A stretch of DNA of 29,885 nt, taken from a virus. A program made the position numbers and the translations under genes. Position 1 is the first letter of the stretch, and the number at the start of each line of letters is the position of its first letter. Location of the stretch: IMG/VR virus record IMGVR_UViG_3300042508_000118, positions 1 through 29,885 of that record; one strand, written 5' to 3'. Below the pieces are notes generated by a model. It made no database searches, was not told where the DNA came from, and saw only the letters and a program-made list of their open reading frames with translations. Shown piece after piece: positions 12,303 through 21,060 of the stretch.

Positions 12303-15137
12303 TTACCCCAAAACCATCCACGATTGACCATCTGGAACCGTCACAGCATAACCTGCCGCGACCGTGACAGGACTGACAGACAGTCCGTTTGTGTTGCTCG
12401 TAAGTGTGACATTGCTTGAAATCAAGATTTGCGATTCTAGGATTGGCCCACCTGCACCGCCACCTGTAGCTGTCAATTGGCCTGCCGACAAACTAAGGCC
12501 AGAACCTACCGTGACGTTACTAAACCCGCCCGTACCGTTGTTAGCTAAAAGCTCTGTATTCGCACCCGTAGGGGCAGGAGCAGCACCTAACGTATTGTAG
12601 GAAAGCGTGACTGCTGTAGAACCGTTAAATGTCGTTCCTGACGCTGCACCAGAACCAGAGTTATTAAGCGTTAGTGCATTGGTTGTTGTGCCACTTCCTC
12701 CGGTCACATCTAACGTGCCAGCAGAGAACGATAGCCCCGTTCCTACCGTGACATTAGAAAAGCCACCAGACCCGTTTCCATACAAGATTGACGTACCACT
12801 AGTAGCCGGAGCGTAATCCGTACCTGATGTGGCTGTCGTAAAGCCTGAGCCATTGCCCTTGAGGATACCGTTAAGACTTGTTGTAACCGCAAGCGTTCCA
12901 GAACTCGTTACCGGAGAGTTGGAAACCGTAAAGCCAGAAGGCATGGTGAGGCCAACTGAAGTAACTGTCCCAGAGCCACTTCCTGCCGATGCCCATACAA
13001 ACGCTGAACCATTCCACTGTAAATAAGTAGATGATGTCGTAGGAGCATCTATAAACGATGTCGCACCTACACCCGTCTGGTACACAATCTTGTTAGCAGA
13101 ACCTCCAGATACATTCTGTGCGCCTGTTGCCGTTGTTGCAGAGGCTGCACTTCCAGTAATTGATATGGACCAGGTTCCGCTAGCGTTAGTACCCGTTGTG
13201 GATGGAGCGCCAATCGTGTTGTAACTAATGGTTCGCGCTACCGATCCATCGAAGGTTGTTCCTGAAGCAGCACCGGAGCCTGAGTTGTTGAAGGTTGCAG
13301 CATTGGTAGTCGTTCCACCACCACCAGACGCAGCAGCCCAAACAAACCCTGTTCCATTCCAAGAGAGGTAAGTCGAGCTAACCGTTGGTCCTGCAATAAA
13401 GCTCGTGGTTCCTGAGCTTGTTTGGTAAGGGATCTGGTTAGGACCGCCGCTAGCAAGGTTTGTCGAGGTTGTCGCAGAAGTCGCAGACGTTGCACTTGTC
13501 GCCGTTGCTGCGTTGATATTCCAGTTACCTGTCGCGCCTGTACCTGTGATCGGCACATAGTCCGTACCAGCAGTTGCATTTGCAAAGCCACCAGAACCGT
13601 TAGCCTTTAAGATCGAGGTTCCTGTTGTCGCAGGAGCGTAGTCAATCCCAGACGATGCAGTAGAAAAGCCACCTGCGTTGTCGCCTTTTAGGATGCCTGT
13701 GCCTGACGTTGGTGGAGCGAAGTCAGTACCAGACACTGCCGCAGAGATAACGCCGCTAGCAGCCTTCAGAACGCCCGTAGTGCCTGCTGCTTTAACCAAC
13801 TTGCCCGTACTACCATCAAACAAAACGATTTGATTGGCGGTCGCTCCAGACGGTCCTACAACGTCACCTGTTCCTGCTGGAGTCGCCCAGGTTAGTGCGG
13901 TCCCATTCCAGGATAAGTAAGTTCCTGACGAGGATGGAGCGGTTACAAAGCCTGTTGTATTAGATGCAGTCTGTACCGCAAGACGATTGGCAGCGCCGCC
14001 TGCAAGATTGGTTGCGGTTGTTGCCGATGTTGCACTTGTCGCACTATTGGCAGAACCAAGAATGTCGATGTTCCAGGTTCCAGTAGCGCCAGAACCCGTG
14101 TTAGAAGGAACGCCTAAATTGGTGCGAGCATCACTTGCCGTAGAAGCGCCTGTGCCACCGTCTGCAACGGCCAGGTCTGTAATCCCTGTGATCGAGCCAC
14201 CAGAGATAGAAACCGAGTTAGCCGCTTGTGTAGCGATAGACCCAAGACCGAGGTTCGTTCTTGCGGTTGATGCCGACGATAGGTCAGAGAGATTATTGGC
14301 CCTGTAAGCGTAGGTCGTGTCCTGGCCTGTCGCGGTTACACCTAAGTTAGTGCGAGCATCCAGCGCAGAAGAAGCTCCGGTCCCACCGTCTGCCACGGCA
14401 AGATCGGTAATTCCTGTAATCGAGCCGCCAGTAATAGATACGCTAGCAGCGGACTGTGTGGCAATCGTGCCTAAGCCTAAATTCGTGCGAGCAGTCGATG
14501 CCGAGGAGAGATCAGAGAGGTTATTGGACCTAAAGGCATAGGTTGTATCTTGGCCTGTCTCGGTGACACCCAAATTGGTTCGTGCGGTTGCGGCATCCGT
14601 TGCACCTGTACCACCGCGAGCGACTGTCAGGGTTCCTGTCGTTCCCGCGATAATAGGAAGGCCAGTACCGTTAGTTAAGGTTACCGCAGAAGGTGTACCG
14701 AGATCAGGAGTCGTTAGTGTTGGAGATGTTGCGCGAACAACATTGCCTGTGCCCGTAACGGACGAGAAAGAAAGGTTTCCGGACCCGTCTGTGCCTAGTA
14801 GGGTATTGGCAGCACCATCAGCAGAGGGAAGTACAAAGGTTGTGTTGGTGGAGATAGAGGCGGCAGCGCGTAATTCAACGTAGTTAGAACCGTTGTCTGC
14901 ATCCTCTCCGAGACGAACGCGACCTGCGTTAGCCGTTACACCCTGAACCGTTAAGACATCAGAAGAGGTAAACGAGTCGCCATCTAAGCCTGCCTGTTGA
15001 TTCTTGAGCTGCGACATAAGCTCACGAATCGCGTTGTTGATGTTACTAGGAGCGCAGCCCTCAGCAATATCGATGCCATCAATATCGGTGTTGTTGCCTG
15101 GAGTTGAGGAGAACTCGGAAATCTTTGTCTTTGCCAT
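12303..15137 (-). CDS. Long tail fibre protein with repeated units (944 aa)
   Basis: A Gly/Ser/Thr/Ala-rich fibre. The N-terminus MAKTKISEFSSTPGNNTDID, followed by GIDIAEGCAPSNINNAIREL MSQL, is a common virion-attachment start for podoviral fibres. It is then built from repeats: ARTNLGV/ARTNLGLG units (residues about 170-345), YLSWNGT-type units (about 410, 610 and 710), and GTSILKANGSGGF/GNGSGGFSNV units. Such repeats form slender trimeric beta rods. The C-terminus (SVSPVTVAAGYAVTVPDGQS WMVLG) is a short beta cap also seen in other fibres. GGAGTAATC precedes the ATG. No depolymerase motif is visible. Confidence 0.82.
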   Translation of the reverse strand: MAKTKISEFSSTPGNNTDIDGIDIAEGCAPSNINNAIRELMSQLKNQQAGLDGDSFTSSDVLTVQGVTANAGRVRLGEDADNGSNYVELRAAASISTNTTFVLPSADGAANTLLGTDGSGNLSFSSVTGTGNVVRATSPTLTTPDLGTPSAVTLTNGTGLPIIAGTTGTLTVARGGTGATDAATARTNLGVTETGQDTTYAFRSNNLSDLSSASTARTNLGLGTIATQSAASVSITGGSITGITDLAVADGGTGASSALDARTNLGVTATGQDTTYAYRANNLSDLSSASTARTNLGLGSIATQAANSVSISGGSITGITDLAVADGGTGASTASDARTNLGVPSNTGSGATGTWNIDILGSANSATSATSATTATNLAGGAANRLAVQTASNTTGFVTAPSSSGTYLSWNGTALTWATPAGTGDVVGPSGATANQIVLFDGSTGKLVKAAGTTGVLKAASGVISAAVSGTDFAPPTSGTGILKGDNAGGFSTASSGIDYAPATTGTSILKANGSGGFANATAGTDYVPITGTGATGNWNINAATATSATSATSATTSTNLASGGPNQIPYQTSSGTTSFIAGPTVSSTYLSWNGTGFVWAAASGGGGTTTNAATFNNSGSGAASGTTFDGSVARTISYNTIGAPSTTGTNASGTWSISITGSAASATTATGAQNVSGGSANKIVYQTGVGATSFIDAPTTSSTYLQWNGSAFVWASAGSGSGTVTSVGLTMPSGFTVSNSPVTSSGTLAVTTSLNGILKGNGSGFTTATSGTDYAPATSGTSILYGNGSGGFSNVTVGTGLSFSAGTLDVTGGSGTTTNALTLNNSGSGAASGTTFNGSTAVTLSYNTLGAAPAPTGANTELLANNGTGGFSNVTVGSGLSLSAGQLTATGGGAGGPILESQILISSNVTLTSNTNGLSVSPVTVAAGYAVTVPDGQSWMVLG
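14113..14568 (-). repeat. Two tandem 228-bp units within the fibre gene
   Basis: 14113-14340 and 14341-14568 code almost the same 76-aa block, containing TGQDTTYA(F/Y)R, NNLSDLSSASTARTNLGLG and GGSITGITDLAVADGGTGAS. At DNA level the copies differ at many third codon positions, so the duplication is old and the protein repeat has been kept. Confidence 0.8.
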
Positions 15138-15139
15138 GA

Positions 15140-17044
15140 TTACTCCGCTAGCAACGATGGGGTTAAATAAGCCCCAGCGCCATACGCCCCTGCGCTTCTT
15201 GCGCCTACCGCAGTGCCGCCCATAATTTGACCGACCCTACGCTGTAAATCTGCCATCACGCTATCGTCCTGTAACGCCCTTCTAACAAGAGTTGGGTCTG
15301 TTTCAACCAAAATCTTTGCAACACGCTCACGATCAGGCTCGGAAAGATTTTGAGTTTTGCTACTCAGGATTTTACGGGTTACGTTCAATAAAGCGAAGGG
15401 ATCTCCGCTCATAGCCGAAACCATCTCCTGAGCAGAAACGTTAGAACCAACTTTTTGAGCCTGTAACAGGCTAGGAGCAGTTTGAGATCCACCAAGAACC
15501 GAAGTGGCTGTTTTTTGAGATTGAGACGCAAGATCAATTTTCTTCATCAAGTCGGAAAGCGAATCTTGAGGGTACACAGACCTTAAGATTTTTGCTTCTT
15601 TGCTCTCAGGGTCTGCGAGCGTTGTCATTAAAGACTTGCGCTGCCCAGTTGTGAACTTGTTGCGGAATGAGTCCATAACGCCAGAGCGATATGCTTGTAA
15701 TTGCTGTGCGTTTAGTCCCTGAACTTCCAAATCAACCTGGTCTGCACTTTTCGTAAGAGCTTTCCTGCCCTCGCCAAAAGCGTCTCTTGCTTGACGCAAT
15801 GCAGCAGCACCTGCCCTGGCTTTGGCTAATGGCTGAGATGCTGCGTCCAGTGCCGTTTTGATGTTTAACTCAAGGTTTTTAAGGATCTCTCCATAAGACC
15901 CCTGCCCTGCTCGATAGGCTTGATCTGCCTCGTCGCGCAAAGCCCTTCTTGCAATCTCGAAATCTTCAAGTGTTGCGCCTTTATCAAACTTCACATTGCC
16001 ATCAACAACCTCAAAAAAGTTTTTCTTACCTGTTTCTGCTCGGTAATTGCGGTTGATGTTTTCAACTACATTGGGAACTTTTTTGATTGCATCGCCAAAG
16101 GCTAGTGTTAACTCAGGAGATATGATCCCGCCTTGTTCAAAGGCTTGTTTGTATGCCTGGCGCTCTGCTGCTCTTGCAGCGTCATCAGTCATCTTCATGG
16201 AGCGAAGCACGCTCTTATTAACGCCAGGCGTTAATCCTGCCTGCATCATGCTTTGAGCAGACTTTCTAAACGCTTCAGGTCGGACCGTTAATGCTTCTCT
16301 AAGAATATTGGAAGCAGAGCCACCCTGTGAGTACAGCGCACGAACCGCTGTTCTCAGCGTCTCGTTTTCTGCCATGATTTCGCCCTTAGCGATACGATCA
16401 ACGATCTCATCTGTTGTCATGCCGCTAGTGCTTGCGAGCCTTTGGATTTCCGTTTCGACAGCCTTACTTCCTCGACCGCCTATGTTGCGCCTCGCCCAAT
16501 CAACAACCTTGTCGGCAGTAAACCCAAGAGCCTCCATGCCCTTCTGAGCAATCGGACCTAGCGCAGCGCCTGTAACCGCTCCGGTAACCGCACCAGCGCC
16601 ACGCTCTTGCATACCACCCTCAGCAGACGCAAATCCAGTTATACCACCTTGCGCTCCACTGAGCGCAGCAGCGCGTCCTAACGTCATTGGAATAGATGCG
16701 CCGCCAGTAAGCGGAGCGGTTAGTAAACCCATACCAGCCGCACCCATCAATTCAGCACCAGTTGATTCAACGGGCTGTGCTTGCTGGTAAGCCTTGATTT
16801 TTGTACGGATCTCGCTAAGAACCTCGTCGTACGGCCTTCCCGTCCATCGAGAAACAATCGCGGCCTCAGCCTCGTCAGATGCTCCCATCGTAAAACCTTG
16901 GGCGGCAGTACGAAGTCTTTGCGTAGGAGGCTCCTTTTGAGCTTGCATTAGTGCCGCCTGATACGCTTGCTCGTCCGTAAGTTCTTGCTCGGACTCTACG
17001 CGAAACCGACCTTGGCCTGGAATCTCGACGCTGTAGGTTTTCAT
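15140..17044 (-). CDS. Putative internal virion/DNA-ejection protein (634 aa)
   Basis: The product starts MKTYSVEIPGQGRFRVESEQ, then ELTDEQAYQAALMQAQ, a small N-terminal beta-helix block seen at the front of several podoviral ejection proteins. Residues about 50-180 are Gly/Ala-rich with weakly hydrophobic stretches (GAAGMGLLTAPLTGGASIPM; GAVTGAVTGAALGPIAQKG) that could insert in a membrane. The rest is long charged helices (ARAAERQAYKQAFEQGG; LNAQQLQAYRSGVMDSF). No lytic transglycosylase motif is seen. By position after the head-tail genes it probably belongs to the internal core released into the host on infection. TAATG-coupled to the upstream gene. Confidence 0.65.
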   Translation of the reverse strand: MKTYSVEIPGQGRFRVESEQELTDEQAYQAALMQAQKEPPTQRLRTAAQGFTMGASDEAEAAIVSRWTGRPYDEVLSEIRTKIKAYQQAQPVESTGAELMGAAGMGLLTAPLTGGASIPMTLGRAAALSGAQGGITGFASAEGGMQERGAGAVTGAVTGAALGPIAQKGMEALGFTADKVVDWARRNIGGRGSKAVETEIQRLASTSGMTTDEIVDRIAKGEIMAENETLRTAVRALYSQGGSASNILREALTVRPEAFRKSAQSMMQAGLTPGVNKSVLRSMKMTDDAARAAERQAYKQAFEQGGIISPELTLAFGDAIKKVPNVVENINRNYRAETGKKNFFEVVDGNVKFDKGATLEDFEIARRALRDEADQAYRAGQGSYGEILKNLELNIKTALDAASQPLAKARAGAAALRQARDAFGEGRKALTKSADQVDLEVQGLNAQQLQAYRSGVMDSFRNKFTTGQRKSLMTTLADPESKEAKILRSVYPQDSLSDLMKKIDLASQSQKTATSVLGGSQTAPSLLQAQKVGSNVSAQEMVSAMSGDPFALLNVTRKILSSKTQNLSEPDRERVAKILVETDPTLVRRALQDDSVMADLQRRVGQIMGGTAVGARSAGAYGAGAYLTPSLLAE

Positions 17045-18498
17045 TAGCGTTCCCTAGTAACTCTTACGCCTGGAGGTAATCCGGCAGAACCAACGGACCT
17101 AAGCCCTTCAAACTTGCGCCTCAATTGATCTCCAGACGTTGTGTAAACAGGAGACGTTTGCCTAAAGTTTTCCAAAGCCCTGTCTTGTTCAGCCTTAGCT
17201 TTGATAGGGTTTGACGCAATAATTTTTTCGTTTTCTTGAACCCATCTTGAAGAGAAATCAGCGTCAGCAAGTTGCCGCTCCGCTTTAACTCGTAATGCTT
17301 CGAGTATTAGTTTATTACCTTCAACTGACTTGGATAATTCCGGCGATGATTTAGCAATAAACGCCAAATCCTTGTCTGTTGGATTTGCGCCAAGCGATTT
17401 AACCTGCGGCAAAACAAGCTGCGCCGTAGCCGCCTGAACAGCCTCAATACCAGCGGTTTCTGGAACCTTAAAGTTAGGATCAATTGCCTGACCAATTCGA
17501 TTAAGAGTTGCCCTAGACTCGGCCCCAAAACCTGTTTTTACTCCAGCATCAAGGAATCCTTGTAGCTGACCAACAACACCAAGCGTTGTTCTTGCGTTGC
17601 CAGCAGCCTCTTGAATACCCTGATAGCTAGCAAAAACACCTTTGCCAAATTCACTTTGAGTCGGGACGTTAACCCCAACATTAGTCGCCCCAGCTTTTTT
17701 AGACTCTATGACACCTTTCTGCCAAACGTCTTGCCTTTGTTTTGGGGTTAATTTTGCAGGATCGCTAGTGCCATATTCACTAAGGGCATAATTTGCCGCC
17801 TCCCCTGTAAACCCTTTGCCGCCAGCATCCATAACTCTTACTAAAGACGGTGTTTTTGCATTTTTGTCATAAGCAAAAATACCCTGGTCTGTTGACATAT
17901 AGCCCATCTCAGACTTTTCTGGGACGGTATGCAGCACCTGCCCAGTTACTTCGTCCATGATTACATCACCAGGCTTGTAAACCTTTGTTTGCGGTTTAGT
18001 AAATGATTGAATCTGTTGGCCCAGCGGAATAGCAACCGTGGGCGACACACCGGCAGCAGTTGCTCTTTGCAAAAACTGTTGAGGATCAAATCGAGCTGGA
18101 CCCGTAGCAACAGAAGGAGTTCTCATTTCCATCCGCTCAAGATCCGTCAACTCTCTTTGAGGAGCGACCATAGCGCCCTGAATAAGGCCAGGTAATGCTT
18201 GTTCAGCTCTTTGTTTCTTCGCCATCTCGCCAAGCTGTAGCGCAGTCATCCTATCCTGCACCGCTTGCTGCACAGCACCACGATAGGCTTGCTGGCCTGT
18301 CATAAGACCCTGCCCGATGATCTGGCCTATGTTCTGCCTTTGTGCGGAAGGCCCAGAAGCCATGAGAAGCCCGATACCAGCACCCAACAAGCCTTGGTTT
18401 TGCGCCTCTCTACGTAACCTCTCAGCCTCATCCGCTCCCATGAGTTGCCCCATGTAGGACGGTCCTGAACCAAACAATCTTTGTAAATACTCGTCCAT
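17044..18498 (-). CDS. Putative internal virion/ejection protein (484 aa)
   Basis: I take the second of two adjacent ATGs (18498), for which GAGGG has the best spacing; the frame itself runs up to 18558. The protein begins MDEYLQRLFGSGPSYMGQLM, has a Gly-rich weakly hydrophobic segment (NQGLLGAGIGLLMASGPSAQ), Gln/Ala-rich helices (QQAYRGAVQQAVQDRMTALQ) and a long helical C-terminal half (ATAQLVLPQVKSLGANPTDK; AERQLADADFSSRWVQENEK). Together with its neighbours it resembles the ejection-protein group of podoviruses. No enzymatic motif. The gene ends by overlapping the next ATG (TAATG at 17044). Confidence 0.62.
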   Translation of the reverse strand: MDEYLQRLFGSGPSYMGQLMGADEAERLRREAQNQGLLGAGIGLLMASGPSAQRQNIGQIIGQGLMTGQQAYRGAVQQAVQDRMTALQLGEMAKKQRAEQALPGLIQGAMVAPQRELTDLERMEMRTPSVATGPARFDPQQFLQRATAAGVSPTVAIPLGQQIQSFTKPQTKVYKPGDVIMDEVTGQVLHTVPEKSEMGYMSTDQGIFAYDKNAKTPSLVRVMDAGGKGFTGEAANYALSEYGTSDPAKLTPKQRQDVWQKGVIESKKAGATNVGVNVPTQSEFGKGVFASYQGIQEAAGNARTTLGVVGQLQGFLDAGVKTGFGAESRATLNRIGQAIDPNFKVPETAGIEAVQAATAQLVLPQVKSLGANPTDKDLAFIAKSSPELSKSVEGNKLILEALRVKAERQLADADFSSRWVQENEKIIASNPIKAKAEQDRALENFRQTSPVYTTSGDQLRRKFEGLRSVGSAGLPPGVRVTRER

Positions 18499-18505
18499 CA
18501 TGCCC

Positions 18506-19003
18506 TCATAGCAACGATAAGCGTTTGCGTTGGATAGGTTGAGGTAAATACGATGCAATATCTGGAGCCTGCAAAGCCTGACCTCTTTTTATGCCTGGAG
18601 CCTGCCCCATAGGTCTTGGCTGAGACTGTTGCAGCATACTTACCCCTTGCAGGCCCATTGATGCGGTTTTAGCCGTTCCTGGCGAAAACAAAGCCTTAGC
18701 AAGTGGACCGCCCGCACCTGAGTACGTTGCAGAACCGCCTGTAGACATCAGACCAGGAAGGCCAAACTCTCCCGTCTGTGCAGCTAACATCGCGGCCTGT
18801 TGAGATCCGGCAGTCATGCCAGGCAAGGAGCCATAGGCAGCAGATAAGAACGGATTTGCCGCTCCCGTTGCTGTTGCCGCTGTTTGTGCCGCACTAGCAG
18901 CAGCCGCCGCCTCAGCAGCAGTTGCAGCAGCTGCAGCAGCGCCCTCTGCCGCCGCAGCAGAACCAATAACCTCAGCGGCAATAATTGGCTCCGCACCGCT
19001 CAT
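18506..19003 (-). CDS. Ala-rich putative internal virion protein (165 aa)
   Basis: Residues 1-50 are extremely Ala-rich, helical and weakly hydrophobic (VIGSAAAAEGAAAAAATAAE), then AANPFLSAAYGSLPGM and a Gly/Gln/Pro-rich tail (LQQSQPRPMGQAPGIKRGQA) ending in RKRLSLL. The FLS-x-AYGS motif also occurs near the end of the upstream 297-aa protein (FLSSAYGSPAGM), suggesting the two are related or partners. ATGA overlap with the upstream gene. Probably a small ejection or core protein. Confidence 0.6.
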   Translation of the reverse strand: MSGAEPIIAAEVIGSAAAAEGAAAAAATAAEAAAAASAAQTAATATGAANPFLSAAYGSLPGMTAGSQQAAMLAAQTGEFGLPGLMSTGGSATYSGAGGPLAKALFSPGTAKTASMGLQGVSMLQQSQPRPMGQAPGIKRGQALQAPDIASYLPQPIQRKRLSLL

Positions 19004-19893
19004 GCTAACAACGCCTTTCCTGCCAATGCCGCGCCAAGAACACCAGCTAGCGGATTAGAGTAGGTGGGTTGGATAGTCTGCATACCAGCAGGCGATCCAT
19101 AAGCACTCGACAAGAACGACTGTAGGTTCGCGTAAGGTTGCTGTTGTTGGTAGTTGAACTTCTGAATGGCATCCGCAAGAGCAGCCTGTTGGTATTGCTC
19201 TGCTGTCTGACCAACCTGAGCAAGTTGTGCAATGTCCGTGTAGTCCTGAGCAGCAAGACCTGGCGCAGCACCGATAGCAGCCTGTTGTCTAGCCTTCTCT
19301 TGCTCGTAAAGGTTTGCACTGAGGCCAAGCGCAGACTGCTGTCTTGCTCGCTCGTCTGCATAGTTCTGGTAAGCAAGCTGACCAGCCTGAGAAGTTAGCG
19401 CATTTGCTAACGCGCCCTGAGCACGAGCCTCTTGAGACATCAAAGCCTCGTTCATCCCGTAGCGACCAGAAGCAGACGCTTTAGACCTCATTTGGTTGAT
19501 TGCGTCTTGATAAGACTGCGTTGCTTGGTTAAAGCCAGGCTGTAAGGCTTGCGTAAGGTAAGGATTCGGGTTGAGGTAACTACCTGTAATTGTGCTTTGC
19601 AACAACGGGTTAAATTGACCTTGTAAAGCTGTAGCCTGAGCGCCGCCTATCTGGCCTGCAAGTTGTTGTTGGGCTAAAGGTACAAGCGGATTGCCTTGCA
19701 TAGCCCTTGTCTGCATCGCAGACATTGCTGCCTGAGTCTGTTGCGATGGTCCAACGTACGTCTGCCCTGTGTAGGCTTGTGGGCCTCCAGTTGCGTATAG
19801 ACGTTGAGCCTCAGATAGGCCGTACTGAACGTACGGCTGCATAGACGGATCTAATTCCGTCCTGGTTACTGTGTTTGTTGACCCGCCAGACAT
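19000..19893 (-). CDS. Gln/Ala-rich putative internal virion protein (297 aa)
   Basis: A 297-aa Gln/Ala/Tyr-rich, mostly helical protein. The N-terminus MSGGSTNTVTRTELDPSMQP is a common start of these proteins, followed by GGPQAYTGQTYVGPSQQTQA, a conserved GRYGMNEALMSQEAR segment near 145-160 and helical repeats (SALGLSANLYEQEKARQQAA). It lies at the top of the internal-protein group and resembles the small ejection proteins of SU10-like and other podoviruses. GAGAGGTTTAAT precedes the ATG. No catalytic motif. Confidence 0.65.
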   Translation of the reverse strand: MSGGSTNTVTRTELDPSMQPYVQYGLSEAQRLYATGGPQAYTGQTYVGPSQQTQAAMSAMQTRAMQGNPLVPLAQQQLAGQIGGAQATALQGQFNPLLQSTITGSYLNPNPYLTQALQPGFNQATQSYQDAINQMRSKASASGRYGMNEALMSQEARAQGALANALTSQAGQLAYQNYADERARQQSALGLSANLYEQEKARQQAAIGAAPGLAAQDYTDIAQLAQVGQTAEQYQQAALADAIQKFNYQQQQPYANLQSFLSSAYGSPAGMQTIQPTYSNPLAGVLGAALAGKALLA

Positions 19894-19894
19894 A

Positions 19895-20281
19895 TTAAAC
19901 CTCTCTTACCCATTTCCTGGGCCTGAAACCCAACGCTTGAGCTTTGCGATCCCAGCCTTTACGCCACGAATCAAAGCTGATAGTCCTTGCGCCACCTTCT
20001 CGCGCAATGCGGAGAACATGATCCATGCCTGCATCAAAATCTCCCTTGCCATAAGCGCACCAAATATGCAAATTATCGCCGATAGGCTGCAAAACAACAA
20101 AGCCGCAAGGATAAGTATCCTCAACAAAGACCCAAAGAAGTGATCGCCCTGCAAAACAGTCCGCGTAAATGTCTTCGGGTATCCATGCTTCTGGACTCTT
20201 TCTGAGAATGACTTCCAATCCCTGCCTAACGAACGGCCAGATCTTGCGAAGATTTTCCGGCTTAACGTATTGAACATTCAT
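19895..20281 (-). CDS. GNAT-like acetyltransferase-fold protein (128 aa)
   Basis: A 128-aa protein. RSLLWVFVEDTYPCGFVVLQ followed by LHIWCAYGKGDFDAGMDHVL and a final AQALGFRPRKWVREV gives the order of central strands, the pre-motif-A loop, a helix and the closing G-F of a small GNAT fold. The usual R/Q-x2-G-x-(G/A) acetyl-CoA loop is not clear, so catalysis is doubtful. Genes of this kind are frequent between the tail hub and ejection genes of podoviruses. ATGA-coupled to the upstream gene. The enzymatic role is uncertain. Confidence 0.5.
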   Translation of the reverse strand: MNVQYVKPENLRKIWPFVRQGLEVILRKSPEAWIPEDIYADCFAGRSLLWVFVEDTYPCGFVVLQPIGDNLHIWCAYGKGDFDAGMDHVLRIAREGGARTISFDSWRKGWDRKAQALGFRPRKWVREV

Positions 20282-21060
20282 CCAACCACCACATAACCGT
20301 ACGTCTTATCGGAGGTAGCGTTAGGAAAATGCGTAATCGTCGCGGAGCCATTCGTAACCGAAGAGATATACACCCCACCGTTAGAAAACCCCCCAACAAA
20401 CTGCATCGTGGCAATCACAGAAGGAGTCGCAGGTCTCGTCGGACTCGTTTGAGTGGGGATGTGCTCGATGATGGCAAGCGTTGATGTTGTAGACCACATA
20501 AGCTCAATGTAGTCATTGGCCGCCAGGTCCAAGAAGATGTTAAGCGCAGCAATGATGTGGCCTTTGACCGACCCGTGTTTTGAGTCAATCGAAAACTTAG
20601 AGTTGCTGTCAGCAACGTCAGTGCCGTTTTTTCTTATCCAAACATCTACATCCTGTATCTGCGAGTCATCGTTAGCAAACTGAATCGAGAACTGGAAGTT
20701 GTACTTACCAGCAGCCCTTACATTGATCCTCGACGAGTTTGATAGGTAGACGTTATTAGACAGGTCGGTGTTAGATAACGTAATGGCATAGGCTGTTGTG
20801 GTGCTTGCAGCGGATTGGTCTGTAACGTCAAAAAACGACCCATAAGGGACCGCATCTGCGTAGGCATTGGCAGAGTAAGGAACGAGGATGATCTTGCTTT
20901 CTACCCCTATTCTCGCGTCTGTAATCGTGGTTGTGGTGGCGTTTCCGGTATTAAGCGTTACCGTTCCCGTGTTGTTTGTCTTACCGTCCATGATGTTACG
21001 GACGATTTCGGCAACCGCTCTCGCATCGCCACCAAACGGAGGCAGCGTACGGAAGATCAT
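20278..21060 (-). CDS. Structural protein with C1q/TNF-like beta domain (260 aa)
   Basis: The N-terminus MIFRTLPPFGGDARAVAEIV, then RNIMDGKTNNTGTVTL, is typical of phage virion proteins of this genomic position. The body reads SSRINVRAAGKYNFQFSIQF, DVDVWIRKNGTDVADSNS and YIELMWSTTSTLAII, which fits the C1q/TNF-like jelly roll (x-G-x-Y-x-(F/V)-x-(F/V)-S-x-Q, then W-(I/L)-x-x-N-G). Likely a virion surface or tail-associated protein. It is ATGA-coupled on both sides, with GGGG about 6 bases before the ATG. Confidence 0.65.
   Translation of the reverse strand: MIFRTLPPFGGDARAVAEIVRNIMDGKTNNTGTVTLNTGNATTTTITDARIGVESKIILVPYSANAYADAVPYGSFFDVTDQSAASTTTAYAITLSNTDLSNNVYLSNSSRINVRAAGKYNFQFSIQFANDDSQIQDVDVWIRKNGTDVADSNSKFSIDSKHGSVKGHIIAALNIFLDLAANDYIELMWSTTSTLAIIEHIPTQTSPTRPATPSVIATMQFVGGFSNGGVYISSVTNGSATITHFPNATSDKTYGYVVVG

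Noticed and set aside
12364-14883. Several plus-strand frames rich in Val/Pro/Ala
   Set aside because: They are antisense shadows of the fibre repeat DNA; they follow the fibre repeats and have no start signals.
19906-20277. 123-codon minus-strand frame overlapping the GNAT-like gene
   Set aside because: It is the alternate frame of a gene with better coupling (ATGA) and a plausible fold; the alternate product is basic and without recognisable features.
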